From: Glebionis coronaria
Taxonomy: Eukaryota > Streptophyta > Magnoliopsida > Asterales > Asteraceae
DNA length: 64,000 bases
Reading direction: 5' to 3'
NCBI GenBank assembly: GCA_025667525.1
Contig: CM046875.1
Coordinates: 291,195,147-291,259,146 of the forward strand
Positions within the stretch are counted from its first letter, which is position 1, and each line of letters starts with the position of its first letter. Made by a program: the position numbers and the translations under genes. Under the pieces are notes generated by a model. It was given only the letters and a program-made list of their open reading frames with translations. It searched no databases and was not told the DNA's origin. This document shows positions 1 through 12,294 of this stretch, piece by piece.

Positions 1-1995
1 TGTTTGTGGGTCTCGGCAGCAAGAGCAACACCACCGGAAGCCCTTGGTGGCTGTTTTTGTTAAGCAGGGGGAACGTAGGCCAAACTGGGGAAACCACCGG
101 CTGCGGCCAATGGTGTGTTTGGTTCCATCAGCGGGTACCCAAGACATCATAGGGGGAACCAACGGCTTAAGCCGATGGTGATGTTACATGGACAGTGGTA
201 ACCGGCTAGGCCGGGTAGCCACTGTCGATGGTTGTTTGGTTCGGTTTATATGTAAAACACGGGTATGGGTACGGGATGATTTTTACAAGCATATTTTACA
301 AGTATAGTTTTGCAAGGCTAATTAAATTAATTAAACATGCTTTTATAATTAATTTAATTTAATTAAGAAATTAGGTTATTATTATTTAGTAAATAATACA
401 TGTATTAACCTAAGTATTTTTACCATTTAATTTACACTATAGTGTTACGTAATCTTTAAAAACATGGACTATAATTAATTAATAAATCATGACTTAGGTT
501 ATAATTAATAAGTTATTAATACATGTTTAACCTAAGTAGTTTATATGCTTTGATTTAATTAAATCATGCTTATTTTTAATTAAATCGTATAACCTATAGT
601 TTATTTAATTAACATAGTATTATTAATAAACTATACTAATAATTACATGACTTATGATATTAATCAGTAAAACTTAAGCTTATACTATTAGCTTATTAAT
701 CTAGCTTATTTCTAAATATGGAAACTTCCTAATTCAGGAAAGTTACTACTTTAGGAAACTTTCTGTTTTTAGAAACTGATCTATTTTTAGAAGTTAATCT
801 ATTTTTGGAAACTTTCTATTTTTGGAAACTTTCTATTTTTGGAAACCTGCTATTTTTAGTAAATTACTTATAACGTTAAATATAGTAAAACAAGACAAGA
901 ACATATAAAACAAGCTAAGACCTAATAAAATCAGTTACGTACTCAGTAAACAGAAACTTATACATGTCCCCTATTTATGTAGCATTAGTGAGATCGGGGT
1001 AGGACTTTCATTCTTTCGTCTTCTTCGTTCACTGGACATAAGGTACAGATTTCCCGTCCTTCAGTATGGACAGTCTTTCCTTATTAGGATTCTCCGTTTG
1101 CAGCCAACTATTTTCCCAGTATTGTTTTATATGTTTGATACTTATGTTAGACTTAATGCCTAAGCCGTATACATGCATGACCAGTGTCACCTAGTTATGG
1201 AGGTACCATAACCATAACACTAGAGGCACCAGTGTTATGATTTCCCCACAGCGGAGTGATTGCTCGTGGCGTCCCTTTACAGTTTTGGCCATTGTATTAT
1301 ATTATCATGTGGGGCCTATGGGTGCATCCTAGTTACATGTTTACCAGTAATACCAGAGTGAATGCGGTGTGTGCCTTGCATCCTTCACTAGGAGTTGATC
1401 CCTCCTACCGAGACTATTTTATTAGAGGCAACCCCTCTAATTTCATGACGAGGTCTCCCCTCCATGTATTCATGCACAGTGGAACCTCATGACCTATATG
1501 GGCTATTGGCTAATTAATACAGATTTTACATAAAATCATAAGTCTTTTCAAACTATAAAACCAGCTTTATAAACATGTTCTAGGTTTTCCAGGACTTATA
1601 CATTTCCGCTGCTATTAGTCTTATTTATGTTTCAGCCATTCATACTATGTCGTATATCCGTTCACTGAGCGTATTGCTCAGCCGTTACATTCCTTTCCAT
1701 GTCCCAAAACGGAAGGTACCCAAGGACAGGCTTGAGCATATGGAGGACGTGCATAGGATGGAAGCTTCCTTAGACTTCTTTTCCTTTTTGCCTTCATATA
1801 CTTATGCTTGTTTAGACACTTATCTTGTCCTACTAGTTCATTTACTTTATTTAGTTTTTGGGCTTATGTTTGGGGACGGATGTTTGATTCTGGTTTCCCT
1901 TTGGTCATGTATGTTTTAGTACATATTACCTTGCATGCTTTGATGACACGCCATAATTACGCGTAACGATCCACTTATTAAAGTGGGGTGTTAAA
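1..1995 (+). repeat. 5' LTR of Ty3/gypsy element A (left end outside window)
   Basis: The sequence aligns along its length with 19419-21490, the distal two thirds of the 3' LTR of the same element. It ends GGGGTGTTAAA, against GGGGTGTTACA in the 3' copy, and a primer binding site follows at once. About 70 bp present near 20285-20370 is missing here, and many substitutions separate the two copies, so this insertion is older than B, H or E. The first base of the window is already well inside the LTR. An open frame at 1647-1919 is LTR sequence and is not called a gene. Confidence 0.9.
755..858 (+). repeat. Short tandem repeat inside LTR A
   Basis: About six diverged units of roughly 17-20 bp with core CTATTTTTGGAAACTTT. 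The same array occurs in the 3' LTR at about 20165-20272, so it belongs to the LTR family and was not acquired locally. Confidence 0.75.
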
Positions 1996-1999
1996 ATTA

Positions 2000-2012
2000 T
2001 TGTATCAGAGCC
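2000..2012 (+). other. Primer binding site of element A (initiator tRNA-Met)
   Basis: TTGTATCAGAGCC lies four bases after the end of the LTR. It differs at one base from the usual plant retroelement PBS TGGTATCAGAGCC, complementary to the 3' end of initiator tRNA-Met. It fixes the LTR boundary and the plus orientation of element A. Confidence 0.85.
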
Positions 2013-3459
2013 AAGGCTTCGGCCTGTACGCTGAAAAACTTGACCTGGGACTAGTGGGTAGTCACCAAAAGCTTCCAAAGTCAACGCTTGTTATCCACAT
2101 ATTGATGTTTTCAGCACCTTGTTGTTTTAACCATGATGTTTTCATCGGCATTGTTTTACTTATACGGATGGAAAACCGTCATACATACTTAGTTACGTGT
2201 CATTGTTTCATGCATGATGTTCCTTGTGAACTGTGGCTAATGTGGACTGAACCCTAGTAGTTCATAATTGGTCACATAAATTTTTTTTCTGTTATGTTTT
2301 GACAACTGATTTTCACTCATTTATTTCATGTATTATTGTTGCATGTATTTTGACTAAATAATATTTGGTACAAGACTGGCCATATTTAGTCGCATGTGCT
2401 TTTAACCGGGTCATTTTGTTTAGGTGAACCGACCCATAGCCGTTCACCCAAACCCATGTTATTTTTATTATCATGCATCCATACACAGATTCATGCATAA
2501 AAATTTTCATGTTTATATGCATAAATTTTTTCATGATAATGTATTATGTCCTAATTAAATAAATCATGTCAAATTTTATTTTGTGAACTGACCAATGGTC
2601 GTCCACACCAGCGATTTTTGGATTCATTTCATTACAGTCATAAATAATTTTTTCATGTCCCCTCATTAGTTACTATGTCTCTTTGTGTCAAGTATGTTTT
2701 CATACTATCATGGTTTACTTCGTTTTCATGCTGATTATGTTTTATACTCCTTCGTGTTAAGTTTGTTCCATGTTTCTTCATGTTGAATTCGTCTTCATGC
2801 TGATTATGTCTTACGTTGATTATGTGAATTATGCTTTCATCATGTTGATTATGTTTTCATGCAAAACATTGATGGATTTCATGTAATCCTCCTTTCACGA
2901 TAGTCATGGTTGGTGTTCATTAATCATGCTTTCAGGCAAATCATTGTTGAATTTCGTTTAACCATACTTTTAGCGATTCTCTATGCAACCAGAATGATGT
3001 CTAGGCTGGCATTGCCAGGTTAACATGATGGTTTTCTAACCGTTTAACCAATTATTTTTTCCTTTAAAATCATGTCAGATGATCGACCCCATACCGATCA
3101 TTTCATGTGCATTCCATGTGTACTCCATATACCATATCCCATGTGTATTACATGTACCTTAATTCATGTGTATTTCACTTGCAATACTCCATGAGTATTC
3201 GCTAATCAATTTTAAATCATCTCAGGCGAATTCCACTTGTTAATATGCCACAAGATACTGATGCCGCTCATAACCAGGAGATGTTACTAAAGGTTGATGC
3301 TGCTGATTTTTTTGAGACGCTACGAGATGTTGATGTTGTTCACAGCCTAGAGATCATACAAGACAAAGACAAAGGCGTTAGATCAAAGCGATCGGACGAG
3401 AAGATGCTTCAACACCAGACGATTTCCATCACAACCCATGTCCCTAATTCTTAGTTACA
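2013..3459 (+). other. Element A leader and decayed gag region
   Basis: Non-coding or decayed sequence between the PBS and the insertion of element B. The longest frame, 3245-3454 (69 codons, acidic, beginning MPQDTDAAHNQE), sits where a gag start would be expected, but I do not recognise a Gag domain in it. The stretch 2640-3200 is rich in CATG and TTCATG words. Nothing else is supported. The last five bases, TTACA at 3455-3459, are the target site copied by element B. Confidence 0.5.
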
Positions 3460-6400
3460 TGTGACAATCCGTCAATTTATGGTTGATATTTTATTCTCAA
3501 ATATTATTTGAAAATATTATTTTAATGTTATATTATGAACTCACTTATTTTTGGGAAGAAATTTGGATTTACGTCTTGGAGTAGCATCCAGTACGTCTAA
3601 ACCGGAGGATTCAACGTTACGTGCTTACGTTTACATACACCATCTTTGGTGACAGTCCGACATTTCAGAAAATAAATTTATCCGTGAATATTATTTTGAG
3701 ATTTTAAATTTGTGTTGGTTCATAAACTCACAAATTTATGAGAAGAGATTAGGACTTACGTGAATAATTTAATGTCCTTTACGACTAAACCGGAAACCCT
3801 AGGTTTACGTATTTACATTTTTGAACTCCATTTTTTATGAGACAATTTTTATTAGATTCATTTTGTGTCGTTGATTCATAATTTATAAAAACGTTTTTCG
3901 TAAAACGACCCGAGGGCACGCGAATCGAGGAAACTAGAATCGAGGAGTACCCGTAAATTAGTGGGATGGGACAAGTTTTACACTTGCCCACCCCACTACA
4001 TGGGATGGCCAAATGGGCTCCAACACATACCATGATGTGTCAAACATGTAGCTTAAAAGCTACACTTGTCTAACTTAACAAAGTTAGCTAACAAAACCAT
4101 CTAACACTAAACCATTATCTCACAAAACACACATGCAATACCACTCTCATTTCTCTCCACCCTCTCTCTAAAATTCGTCCCAAAACCATCATCAAACACC
4201 CCTATTTGATCTATTTTAGCCATAAAATCATGTGTTATTCATACACATGATGATGCTCTTTTGAAGCCTTGAAGATTGGAGGTGATTCTAACATCCAAGG
4301 AGGTGATTTGGTGATGTCCAAGGGCTGATTTCTCAAGGAGTTTTCATGAAGATCAAGGGCTGATTTCACAAGGAATCTACAAATACTTGGTGATCCTAGA
4401 AGTGGTGTTGATATTTCATAAGATTGGTTACCCAAAACAAAGTCTTGTTCATCATCAATCCCATCTTTTAATCACTAATGGTGGTATAGAGATTGTTCTT
4501 CCTATCCTCTTATTATTTTGATTATTTAATCTTGTATTTTCTATATTTATGTATATGTATATGATGATGAATTATGATCAAAGATATTATGTGGGAATTT
4601 GGTGTTGATAGATTTGATAATCATGGGTAAAAAGATGAAAAACTATATGTAAAAAGGTTAAAATCATGCTTAAAATGTTGGTTGTATAAAACAGTAAAGA
4701 ATCATATGATGAACTAATAAAAATGGCATATATTAATGGATATATAGTAAGTAATATGTCTTGTACACATGTGAGAGTTGGTCATGCAATGGAATCATTA
4801 TAATGAGTGTGATATGATAAAAACAAGTTTAGAGTGCAAATCTGAGTATACTGTTTTGGACGATTTTTAGAAAATACTTAGAGGCTGATTCAACAGTATC
4901 TATAGTAGAGTTAAATAGAGAACATATCATTTAGTTTATGTCATAAAAATTTGAGCTTCTATTTCCATATAGAACTCTAGATATGGCAGTTTTGGTTAAC
5001 ATGAAAATAAAAATCAAATTTTGGAAATTAAAGTATAATAGTATTATATAAGCACTCAAATAAAAATAGTATAAAATGTGAATTAAAACCCACTAACTCA
5101 TATAATACATTTATATAAATATGTATAAAGATAAATAAATGTACATTTTATAAAAATGGTAGTTTGATAAGTTTTATAAGTTATAAAACTATAAACATGA
5201 TTTTTACGACTTTTTCGGCTATTACCGTAAAATTAACGTTTTTCGCCAATTAAAACATAGACGATCAAACCCGTCTAATGTAAACTTTTATATACTCATA
5301 TACTGATATATAAACATATATAACAAGTAAAAACCGATAAAACCCGAACTATATAACATACGGACATTAAGTTAACGTTATTGGACAAATAATATCACAA
5401 AACGTGCTAAAACACTTATAAACCTATTTATTGGGCTTAACCCATTTGGGCCCAACATGTAAAGTATAAATACTGATAATACACGTATGAAATGGATTAG
5501 TACAAGTTAATGAACTTATAATAGGCTTATTGGACCTAAAACACCTAAATAGGTAAAACTAGTAAACTAGTAAAGAAGTTACCCATACATAAACAGAAAA
5601 ATGAGTGAACGAACCCACTTGATCATCATATATATATAATCATCATATGTATACATAATTGTTATTTTTATAAAGTATTTGGACATGAGTCTAAGACGAT
5701 TATTATTTGTCTAGGTTTCCGTGATTGAAGCACTTACCGTACATCCAAATCGCCGATAATCGCCTTCCCACATCAACGTGAGTTCATAGCCTCGCACTCT
5801 TTTAAATGATTTTATGAAATGTTTTATAAACCCGCGAGGGAGATAACATGTTAGTTTTTATAAAATAGGACACCATTTGTCCCTATTGTTTGTTTCTTGA
5901 TTTGGACCCGAATGATTGTATGACCCGATTGTATGACCCGATAAATGATTAAATGACCCGATAGATGAAATAAAATGGATTATTAAAGTTAGGTTATGTC
6001 ACTAAAAGTCCCATTAGCATGAATTGTGAACTACCGGGATTTGGTAGACGCTTATGCATATAATAGTACTATTTGGGGACGATCACCCCAGTTCGCGCCT
6101 TGACGGTTGATCCCCGTCGTGCCACATTGATTGGTAAGCGAATTTATGTATGAGAAGATTTACATAGCGTGACCTTTGAGACGACACGCTAATTTAGATG
6201 GGCAAATGAGTTTCGGGCTAGCTACCCGTTGTTTGTTGTAGTAAGGTAACAATGTCATGCGGCTTATAATAATCCAATTAACGAAATATTGCTATACGCA
6301 CCGAATTACGATGTATTGCCTGACTAGCAATACGGGGTCATACTATTGATATTATGTTCGTGTTTTGGTTTTCATAACCATAATCATATAACGGTTTTTA

Positions 6401-6930
6401 TTTAACTCCATACAACGTTATAAAACATATTGTATGATATTTTTACGACATTGGTTCGTATAATGATTTTGAAGGCGAAAGCCTATATTATGATTTTGAT
6501 AAGGATTTGTATAAAATGACTTTGGCTACTTTATGGCCTATTACAATGATTTGTACAAAATGATTTTCGGTAATAATATTATACCGATGTTATATTGATG
6601 GATTTTACTAAACTCTATGAATTCACTCGGCGTTGTCGCTGACTTTTTCTTTTAACATGTTTTGTCTGAGGTACTTGAAGGTAATTCTCAGGAAGACAAC
6701 AAGAATTCATGGCCCACACCTAAATAATAATTTCCATTCAAATTCTTTGTAAAACTTGTATGAAATATTATGACTTGGGGCCTATGTAAATTTGATATTT
6801 ATGAATGGAAATGTTTTTATTATTAAACGACGCGATTTTTATGCGTTGTCTATGATGTGAGTAATGTGCTATCCCGTAACACCAACGAGTCTTCCGCTGT
6901 ATTGAGTTGTATAAATTTGGGGGTGTTACA
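3460..6930 (+). repeat. 5' LTR of element B
   Basis: 3471 bp, TG...CA termini, collinear with 12295-15783. Short ORFs inside it (for example 3785-4033 and 4235-4435, minus) recur in the other LTR only because the LTRs are copies; I find no protein resemblance. Confidence 0.95.
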
Positions 6931-6933
6931 GTT

Positions 6934-6946
6934 TGGTACCAGAGCT
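6934..6946 (+). other. Primer binding site of element B
   Basis: TGGTACCAGAGCT three bases after the LTR end. It matches the initiator tRNA-Met PBS TGGTATCAGAGC with one substitution (T to C at the sixth base). Confidence 0.85.
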
Positions 6947-9880
6947 CTCGTTATAGAGAACGAAAGATTTTTAAAACCAAGGTTTTGAATAAAACATTTC
7001 AAAATCTTTTAACTATACACATTTTTCTAAAAATGTCTAAAAATCTTTTGACTATAACGGTGCCGAAGAATTCTCGAGTTACCGACAAGGCCAGACTGAG
7101 AAGTGTTATTTTAATATATATATAACTTGGATTATATATATATGTTGTAATTTGATTACATGATTGTTTGATGATTATTTTGATATTTATACGAGGTATT
7201 TATACGACGTAGATTGTCACAAGGAACTCTAAATCCCCTAGTAAATTAATCGAAGCTATTCTCGTAGGAATTCTAGCTATCCTAGATCTAAACCAAGTTG
7301 TGGATATTTATGATCCCAACAAAATGGTTGATATTCGTAGAGATGTTGATATTAGATGATTGTGATATTGAAGAAGAATTGGCGGGATTAAAACTGATAT
7401 CGATGTCATGACGATCTTTTCTTATAGAGTGGAGTTTGATAAAACGTTACCACCTAGAAAGATGTCATCTGATTCGTTGTCATCCAATTCTTAAATTTGA
7501 GAATCGAAAGGGTGAATGTTGCACTTGAGGCTGTCATTGGAATCATTTCCCAAAAGCCTCATGCCACTAGTACCTTTCTAAGAAGTCTAATTGAATGATC
7601 GAGTCATTTCATACTAGTGACTCATTTGATAACTATTGTTGTAAGAGCTATAGGATTGGAAATTAAGTGTTGCATATCGAGCTTTTATTGCCCTATTAAG
7701 GTCTAAGAATAAGGTTGAAAAATATTGGAGAATGAGGTAGGATATCGAATTGAGTATAAGTTGATTGAAAACTTGAATAAAGTAAAATTTAACACGTATG
7801 GAATATGAGATTGTTAATAGGAAATCGTTAAGTTCTGTGATTGAACTATAAGGTTTTAATTGATTGTAGGTTCGTGTTAAGGGTTGTTCCTAGGCCATTT
7901 TCCACTAACGAGGATGCCTAGTGTCCAATAAATAAATTGAAGAAATCTTCTTCTGAATTGGGACCGATGGATCTTCCGGGACATGTGGAACACCTAATGA
8001 CTCTTGTAGATCAGTATTCATTGTGGTATCTTTTAAAAATAATCCCTAACTTAACTTAGACATCAGTTGGTAGGATGAGTTCTTGGAATTGTATGACATA
8101 GTGACACGTAATGTGTTACGGTACAAATTTGACTTGTTTGTGATTAATGGAAAGACTACCTTTGATTGCTAAATCCTACATGTATCGTTGTTATCTATCC
8201 TTTATTGCTTCATCCTAATGTTCGCATTAGTAATGCAACCATTGAACAAGTACTCATCTCGATTGGAGTCACGTTGTGGATTAATCTCTTTTGAGTGCCA
8301 TCGAGGTCATGAACCTCATGATTATTTGGCTAAGCTCATTTCCTATTATATTGTAGTTAGTTCTTGGTGAACGACTCTTCATCACTCTTTTGCAGATCAC
8401 TCGTTGTTTTTATAAAGTTAAAACAGTATCTTTTTAGAAAATTGAATTTTCATCACTATATGGATTATTTAAAGTGAGACTTATAAATAATCATTATTGA
8501 AATAAAGTTGATTATGAAATACCTTGGAAAACTTGATGGTTTTCATAACAAAGAAGATCTTTGTAAATTTATTTTTTATTCTTATTTAAGAATTAAGCAT
8601 GAAAATGTTTTTATTATAAACATGATGATAAAAATTTTGACGAACTGAGTATTGCATTGTTAATCTTGAAATTGTATATAGTTGCGCGCCTACGTACAAT
8701 TTAGAATGGACCATGCAAGGCTGATTAGTAGTCACCATAAAACTGATTAATAAACACTAAATTTTCTTTGAAGATTGTGAAAGATTAAAATTTATGAGAT
8801 CTGCAAGAAGTGAAAAATAAGGATATAGTGTTAGGGACACCTACATATGTGCCTGTAGCATCTATTCTTCTGAGTTGAATTTACTCATCTGTGTAATTTG
8901 TCCTATTTGACAATTGATATTCCCTTCTTGTCCAATTCTCCCGTGGTGAGATTCTTTGGAAAAGTATCTGATTACCGAGTGTTGATACCCGACTGGATGT
9001 ATTGACGTTCTTATCATTTCTTATGATTTGATTTCATTTGAATGACATGGGTAACGATCCGAGGAGCTATCGAATGTGTACTCAAATTATGAAAACATGG
9101 GATATATTCATATTCGTTAAATGTTTTCGTCTTTATCTGAATTAAAATTCTCTCGCGTAAATTATGCATTGACATTACTCTTTGGATGATAGTTGTGTCT
9201 CCATATATCGTTGAATTTGCGAAGGATTATGAGTTATTATTAGTCTTTTGAGAAGTTCACATCTTATCGACGGAAATAAAACTGAAAAGTTGGTAATGCC
9301 AGTAGAATGGATTGATTGATTATGACATGACGACATTGTCTTAGTTGATGGGAACTCGAATAGAATTCCCCTAAATGATAAGATGTTGATTATCAAAAGT
9401 GATCTAAATAATTCTTGGTGGATGACGATATCCTGTATTTAGACTTAAAATTATACCATGAATGATTGTGAACTAGTTATAGATATTGTAATCTAGAAGA
9501 ACCTAATATGAATTTATTAAAAGATGTTTCTGTTATCTGAAACTTTAGGAGGTATTTATTGGTGAATTACCTAGACTTTTGCCATTAAGGCAGATTGAAA
9601 TATGTATTGATTATATTCTCGGTGCTGCACCTGTGGCGTGTTCATTGTACGTCAGCACCATCTGAATTAAAAGGAATTACCGTACAACTGAGAGAGTTGT
9701 CGGAGAAAGATTTTATTCTACCGAGCTCGTCATCATGAAGAGCTATGGTGTTATCACTCCTTATATTTATAGATTACTGTGAACAGAATAAATTGACAAT
9801 CGAAAACGATATCCATGACTCGAAATGGAAGATTTGTTCGATCATTTACAAGGTTCTAGCGTATGTTTTAAAGATTTGAT
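6947..9880 (+). pseudogene. Decayed gag-protease portion of element B
   Basis: This 2.9-kb stretch occupies the gag and protease position between the PBS and readable RT. All frames are broken every few dozen codons. The longest open stretch is 60 codons at 8188-8370, and I cannot match it confidently to a protease or Gag motif. The assignment rests on position only. No host gene was seen. Confidence 0.4.
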
Positions 9881-10115
9881 CCATGGCATGGTTATCATCA
9901 ATTTCGCGTCCGCGAAAAAGATTATCTATTCCAATCATTACATCCAGAACATGTAATGAACATTATGAGTTTCGCATGATGTCGTTTGGATTGGCTAATA
10001 CACACGTAGCATTCATAAATTTGGTGAATCACATGTGAAGGCTGTAATTTGATAAATTCATGCTTGCGATCATTAAGGACCATTTGTTTGTTTATAAGAA
10101 TAAGAATGAGTTAAT
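9881..10115 (+). pseudogene. Reverse transcriptase remnant of element B (Ty3/gypsy)
   Basis: Across a frame change the translation keeps the Ty3/gypsy RT landmarks RVREKD, then HYEFRMMSFGLAN, and a run corresponding to the catalytic palm. The palm motif, expected as an aspartate pair, reads IIKDHL here, so one catalytic Asp is replaced by Lys. Two stop codons fall between the FGL motif and the palm. About 1 kb after this (10116-11090) no protein similarity could be read. The family call is secure; the enzyme is certainly dead. Confidence 0.8.
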
Positions 10116-11094
10116 AATTATTTGTAGAATGCCCTGAGTCGGCCGAGTAGTGAAAACCTGTACCTTGAATATTTAACATGTGATTTAAGACTTAATCATT
10201 TACATTATTTGACCGTGTGATTAAAAGATAATGGAATCTATATTGACTCTTCAAAAATTAAGAGCCCTTTTAAGATTTTGGGTTTTACCAAAAAGAAAGT
10301 AGAAATATGTTTTGACAAATGTTTTAACAAGGGATTTTAAGGGATTATTCCCTTATACCCAGAACGTTTAACTAAACTCATGTTTAGGGGTAAATGTTCG
10401 TGTATACCTCAAGACAACCTAAGAGGGATTGAGGAAACCTTTTAAACCATGACTTAAAATTTGAAATGACAATTTTTACTTTTCAACTAAGAAAATTTTG
10501 ACCAAAATATAAACAAAGATTTTTTGAACATTTACGAATCCTATTAATTATTTTTGATAAATCAACAAAAATCGTGTTAATTAAATTAAAAATTATTTTG
10601 AACATTTTCATATAATTGGACAGACTAAGCAATTTAAAATCTTTACGTTTACGTTTCATAAAAATTGAATATTTATTATTTAATTAGTCGTAATAATTAT
10701 CGACGCTTTAGACGTCGGATTGAGTAAAACGGATAAAAATGATAGTTGAGAAGAAACTAAAACTTAGAAAATGTGAAGAAAGAAATTTTTAATGAATGTA
10801 AATACTGACACGTTATGTAGAAAAGGATAAAGAACCAATTAGGATGTGTTCCTTAGTAATAAAGGTGCAAAATAAAATTGCCGAACAATTTAAATATGAA
10901 CGATGTTAATAAAAAGGATAATATAGATAATAAAAAGGGGTTCGCGGCTATTGTGAACCCTCAAAATTGAGAAGCCGATGGCGTTAAATGTTTAAAAGGC
11001 CACTTGTGGTTGCCTAAAAATGGAGATTTTGAGATATAGTTATGTTGGAATCTTGTAAGTATAAGTATTCTATTCCTGTCATTTCTAATTTAAT

Positions 11095-11450
11095 GTATCT
11101 CATCTGAAGAAGTTGTACTAATGGCAAATTATGAAGGCAGAAATTGCTTCTTACATTAGTAAACGTCTAGATATTGCAAAGGTCATCATCTGAATTTGAT
11201 TCGATTTGGGTCATCGTCGACAGTCTGACCAAATCTGCTAATATCATTCCTGTTAATGATAGATTCTTGATGAAGAAATTTACTCTTTTGTATTTAAAGG
11301 AGCTGTGTAAACATGGTGTGTCTGTATCGATCACCTCTATCAAGATCCTCTCTTCGCATTGAATTTCTAGAGATTTGCTCAGAAGTAATTGAGAACGAAT
11401 CTTGATGAGAGTACTATACCACCCCAATCGAAGGGACGAGGTAAAGTAGC
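11095..11450 (+). pseudogene. Integrase remnant of element B
   Basis: Frames include MKAEIASYISKRL, as in the region ahead of the integrase core, then FDSIWVIVDSLTKSANIIPV, the first catalytic Asp strand (Asp of IVD) of Ty3/gypsy integrase. A later LDESTIPPQSKGR trace matches the region around the final catalytic Glu. Spacing is shorter than usual between the zinc-binding part and the core, so a deletion is likely. Several frameshifts and stops make it non-functional. The 62-codon frame 11174-11362 is part of this remnant. Confidence 0.75.
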
Positions 11451-11929
11451 GATACAAAATACTATAAGTGTTGTTTTATGTTTGAATGATTGACCTTTGG
11501 TAATAAACTGTAAAATCGTTTTCCTTTCGAGAGATTATCATTGATAACTATCGTATTAGGATCAAGATCGAATCTTGTGAGGATATATATTAGAGCATCT
11601 GTAAGCAGGAGTTTGGATGAAGACATCCGACATACACCCATTGTGAGTTGGACATGTCTTTTAGGTTTAAGGTTTCCTATAATGGCGAACCTAACCTTAC
11701 AAAATACCCGACCCGTGAGACCTGAAATGATTGTTGAAATTAGGATCTGATTATTGACTGCCGGTAGTGGGCAGGAGGATATGTGAATATGAAATGTGGA
11801 TCTTGAAGCGCAGGATGGATAGCGAAGTTATGCCAAAAAATTTCACCATAGAAAGATGAATTGAAGATCTGAAAGATCATGGGAATTAAGTCCCTGTTGT
11901 ATGGGACCATTGAGATGATGTAAACGTTG

Positions 11930-12294
11930 GTTTGAAAGGCATATAAGCTGGATCTACCCTATGACTTCAAGGGCTGCGCGAATTATGTTTCGTAAATCGA
12001 ACTTGATAAATGTCTACCAAGTGAAAATCTGACTATTCCTTAATGAAGTTTAGATCAGCAAAAAGTTGCATTCATCAAAAACCCATGAACATCATGGATA
12101 GAGAAAGTAAGTCGACATTAAGCCTGATCTTATTCCCGTAGTTAGGTTTGATGAAACTCGCGTATTCTAATGAATTACACTTGTGAGAAAAGACCGAATG
12201 TGGAGGAAATACCCACATGGCTTTAACTCTATAAAAAGCGAGTAGTAAGGTAGGATGATCTTTGAGGACAAAGATCCTGTTTAGGGGTAAATGC
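11930..12294 (+). pseudogene. Chromodomain-like C-terminus and polypurine end of element B
   Basis: Broken frames read an AYKLDLPYDF-like stretch, then a DRMWRKYPHGF-like tail. This resembles the end of chromovirus integrases, where a chromodomain closes with a Trp-rich strand and a YPHLF-like tail. The purine run TTTAGGGGTAAATGC at about 12280-12294 directly precedes the 3' LTR and is the probable polypurine tract, although it is weaker than usual. The calls rest on motif order. Confidence 0.55.

Noticed and set aside
1647..1919. ORF beginning MSYIRSLSVLL in LTR A, also at 21039-21461 and in shifted form on the minus strand at 22010-22324
   Set aside because: It recurs because the LTRs are homologous. 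The solo LTR copy loses the frame after about 20 residues, so there is no sign of protein-level selection.
3785..4435. Minus-strand ORFs in LTR B, repeated at 12620-13308
   Set aside because: Duplicated with the LTR, short, of simple composition, and lacking any domain.
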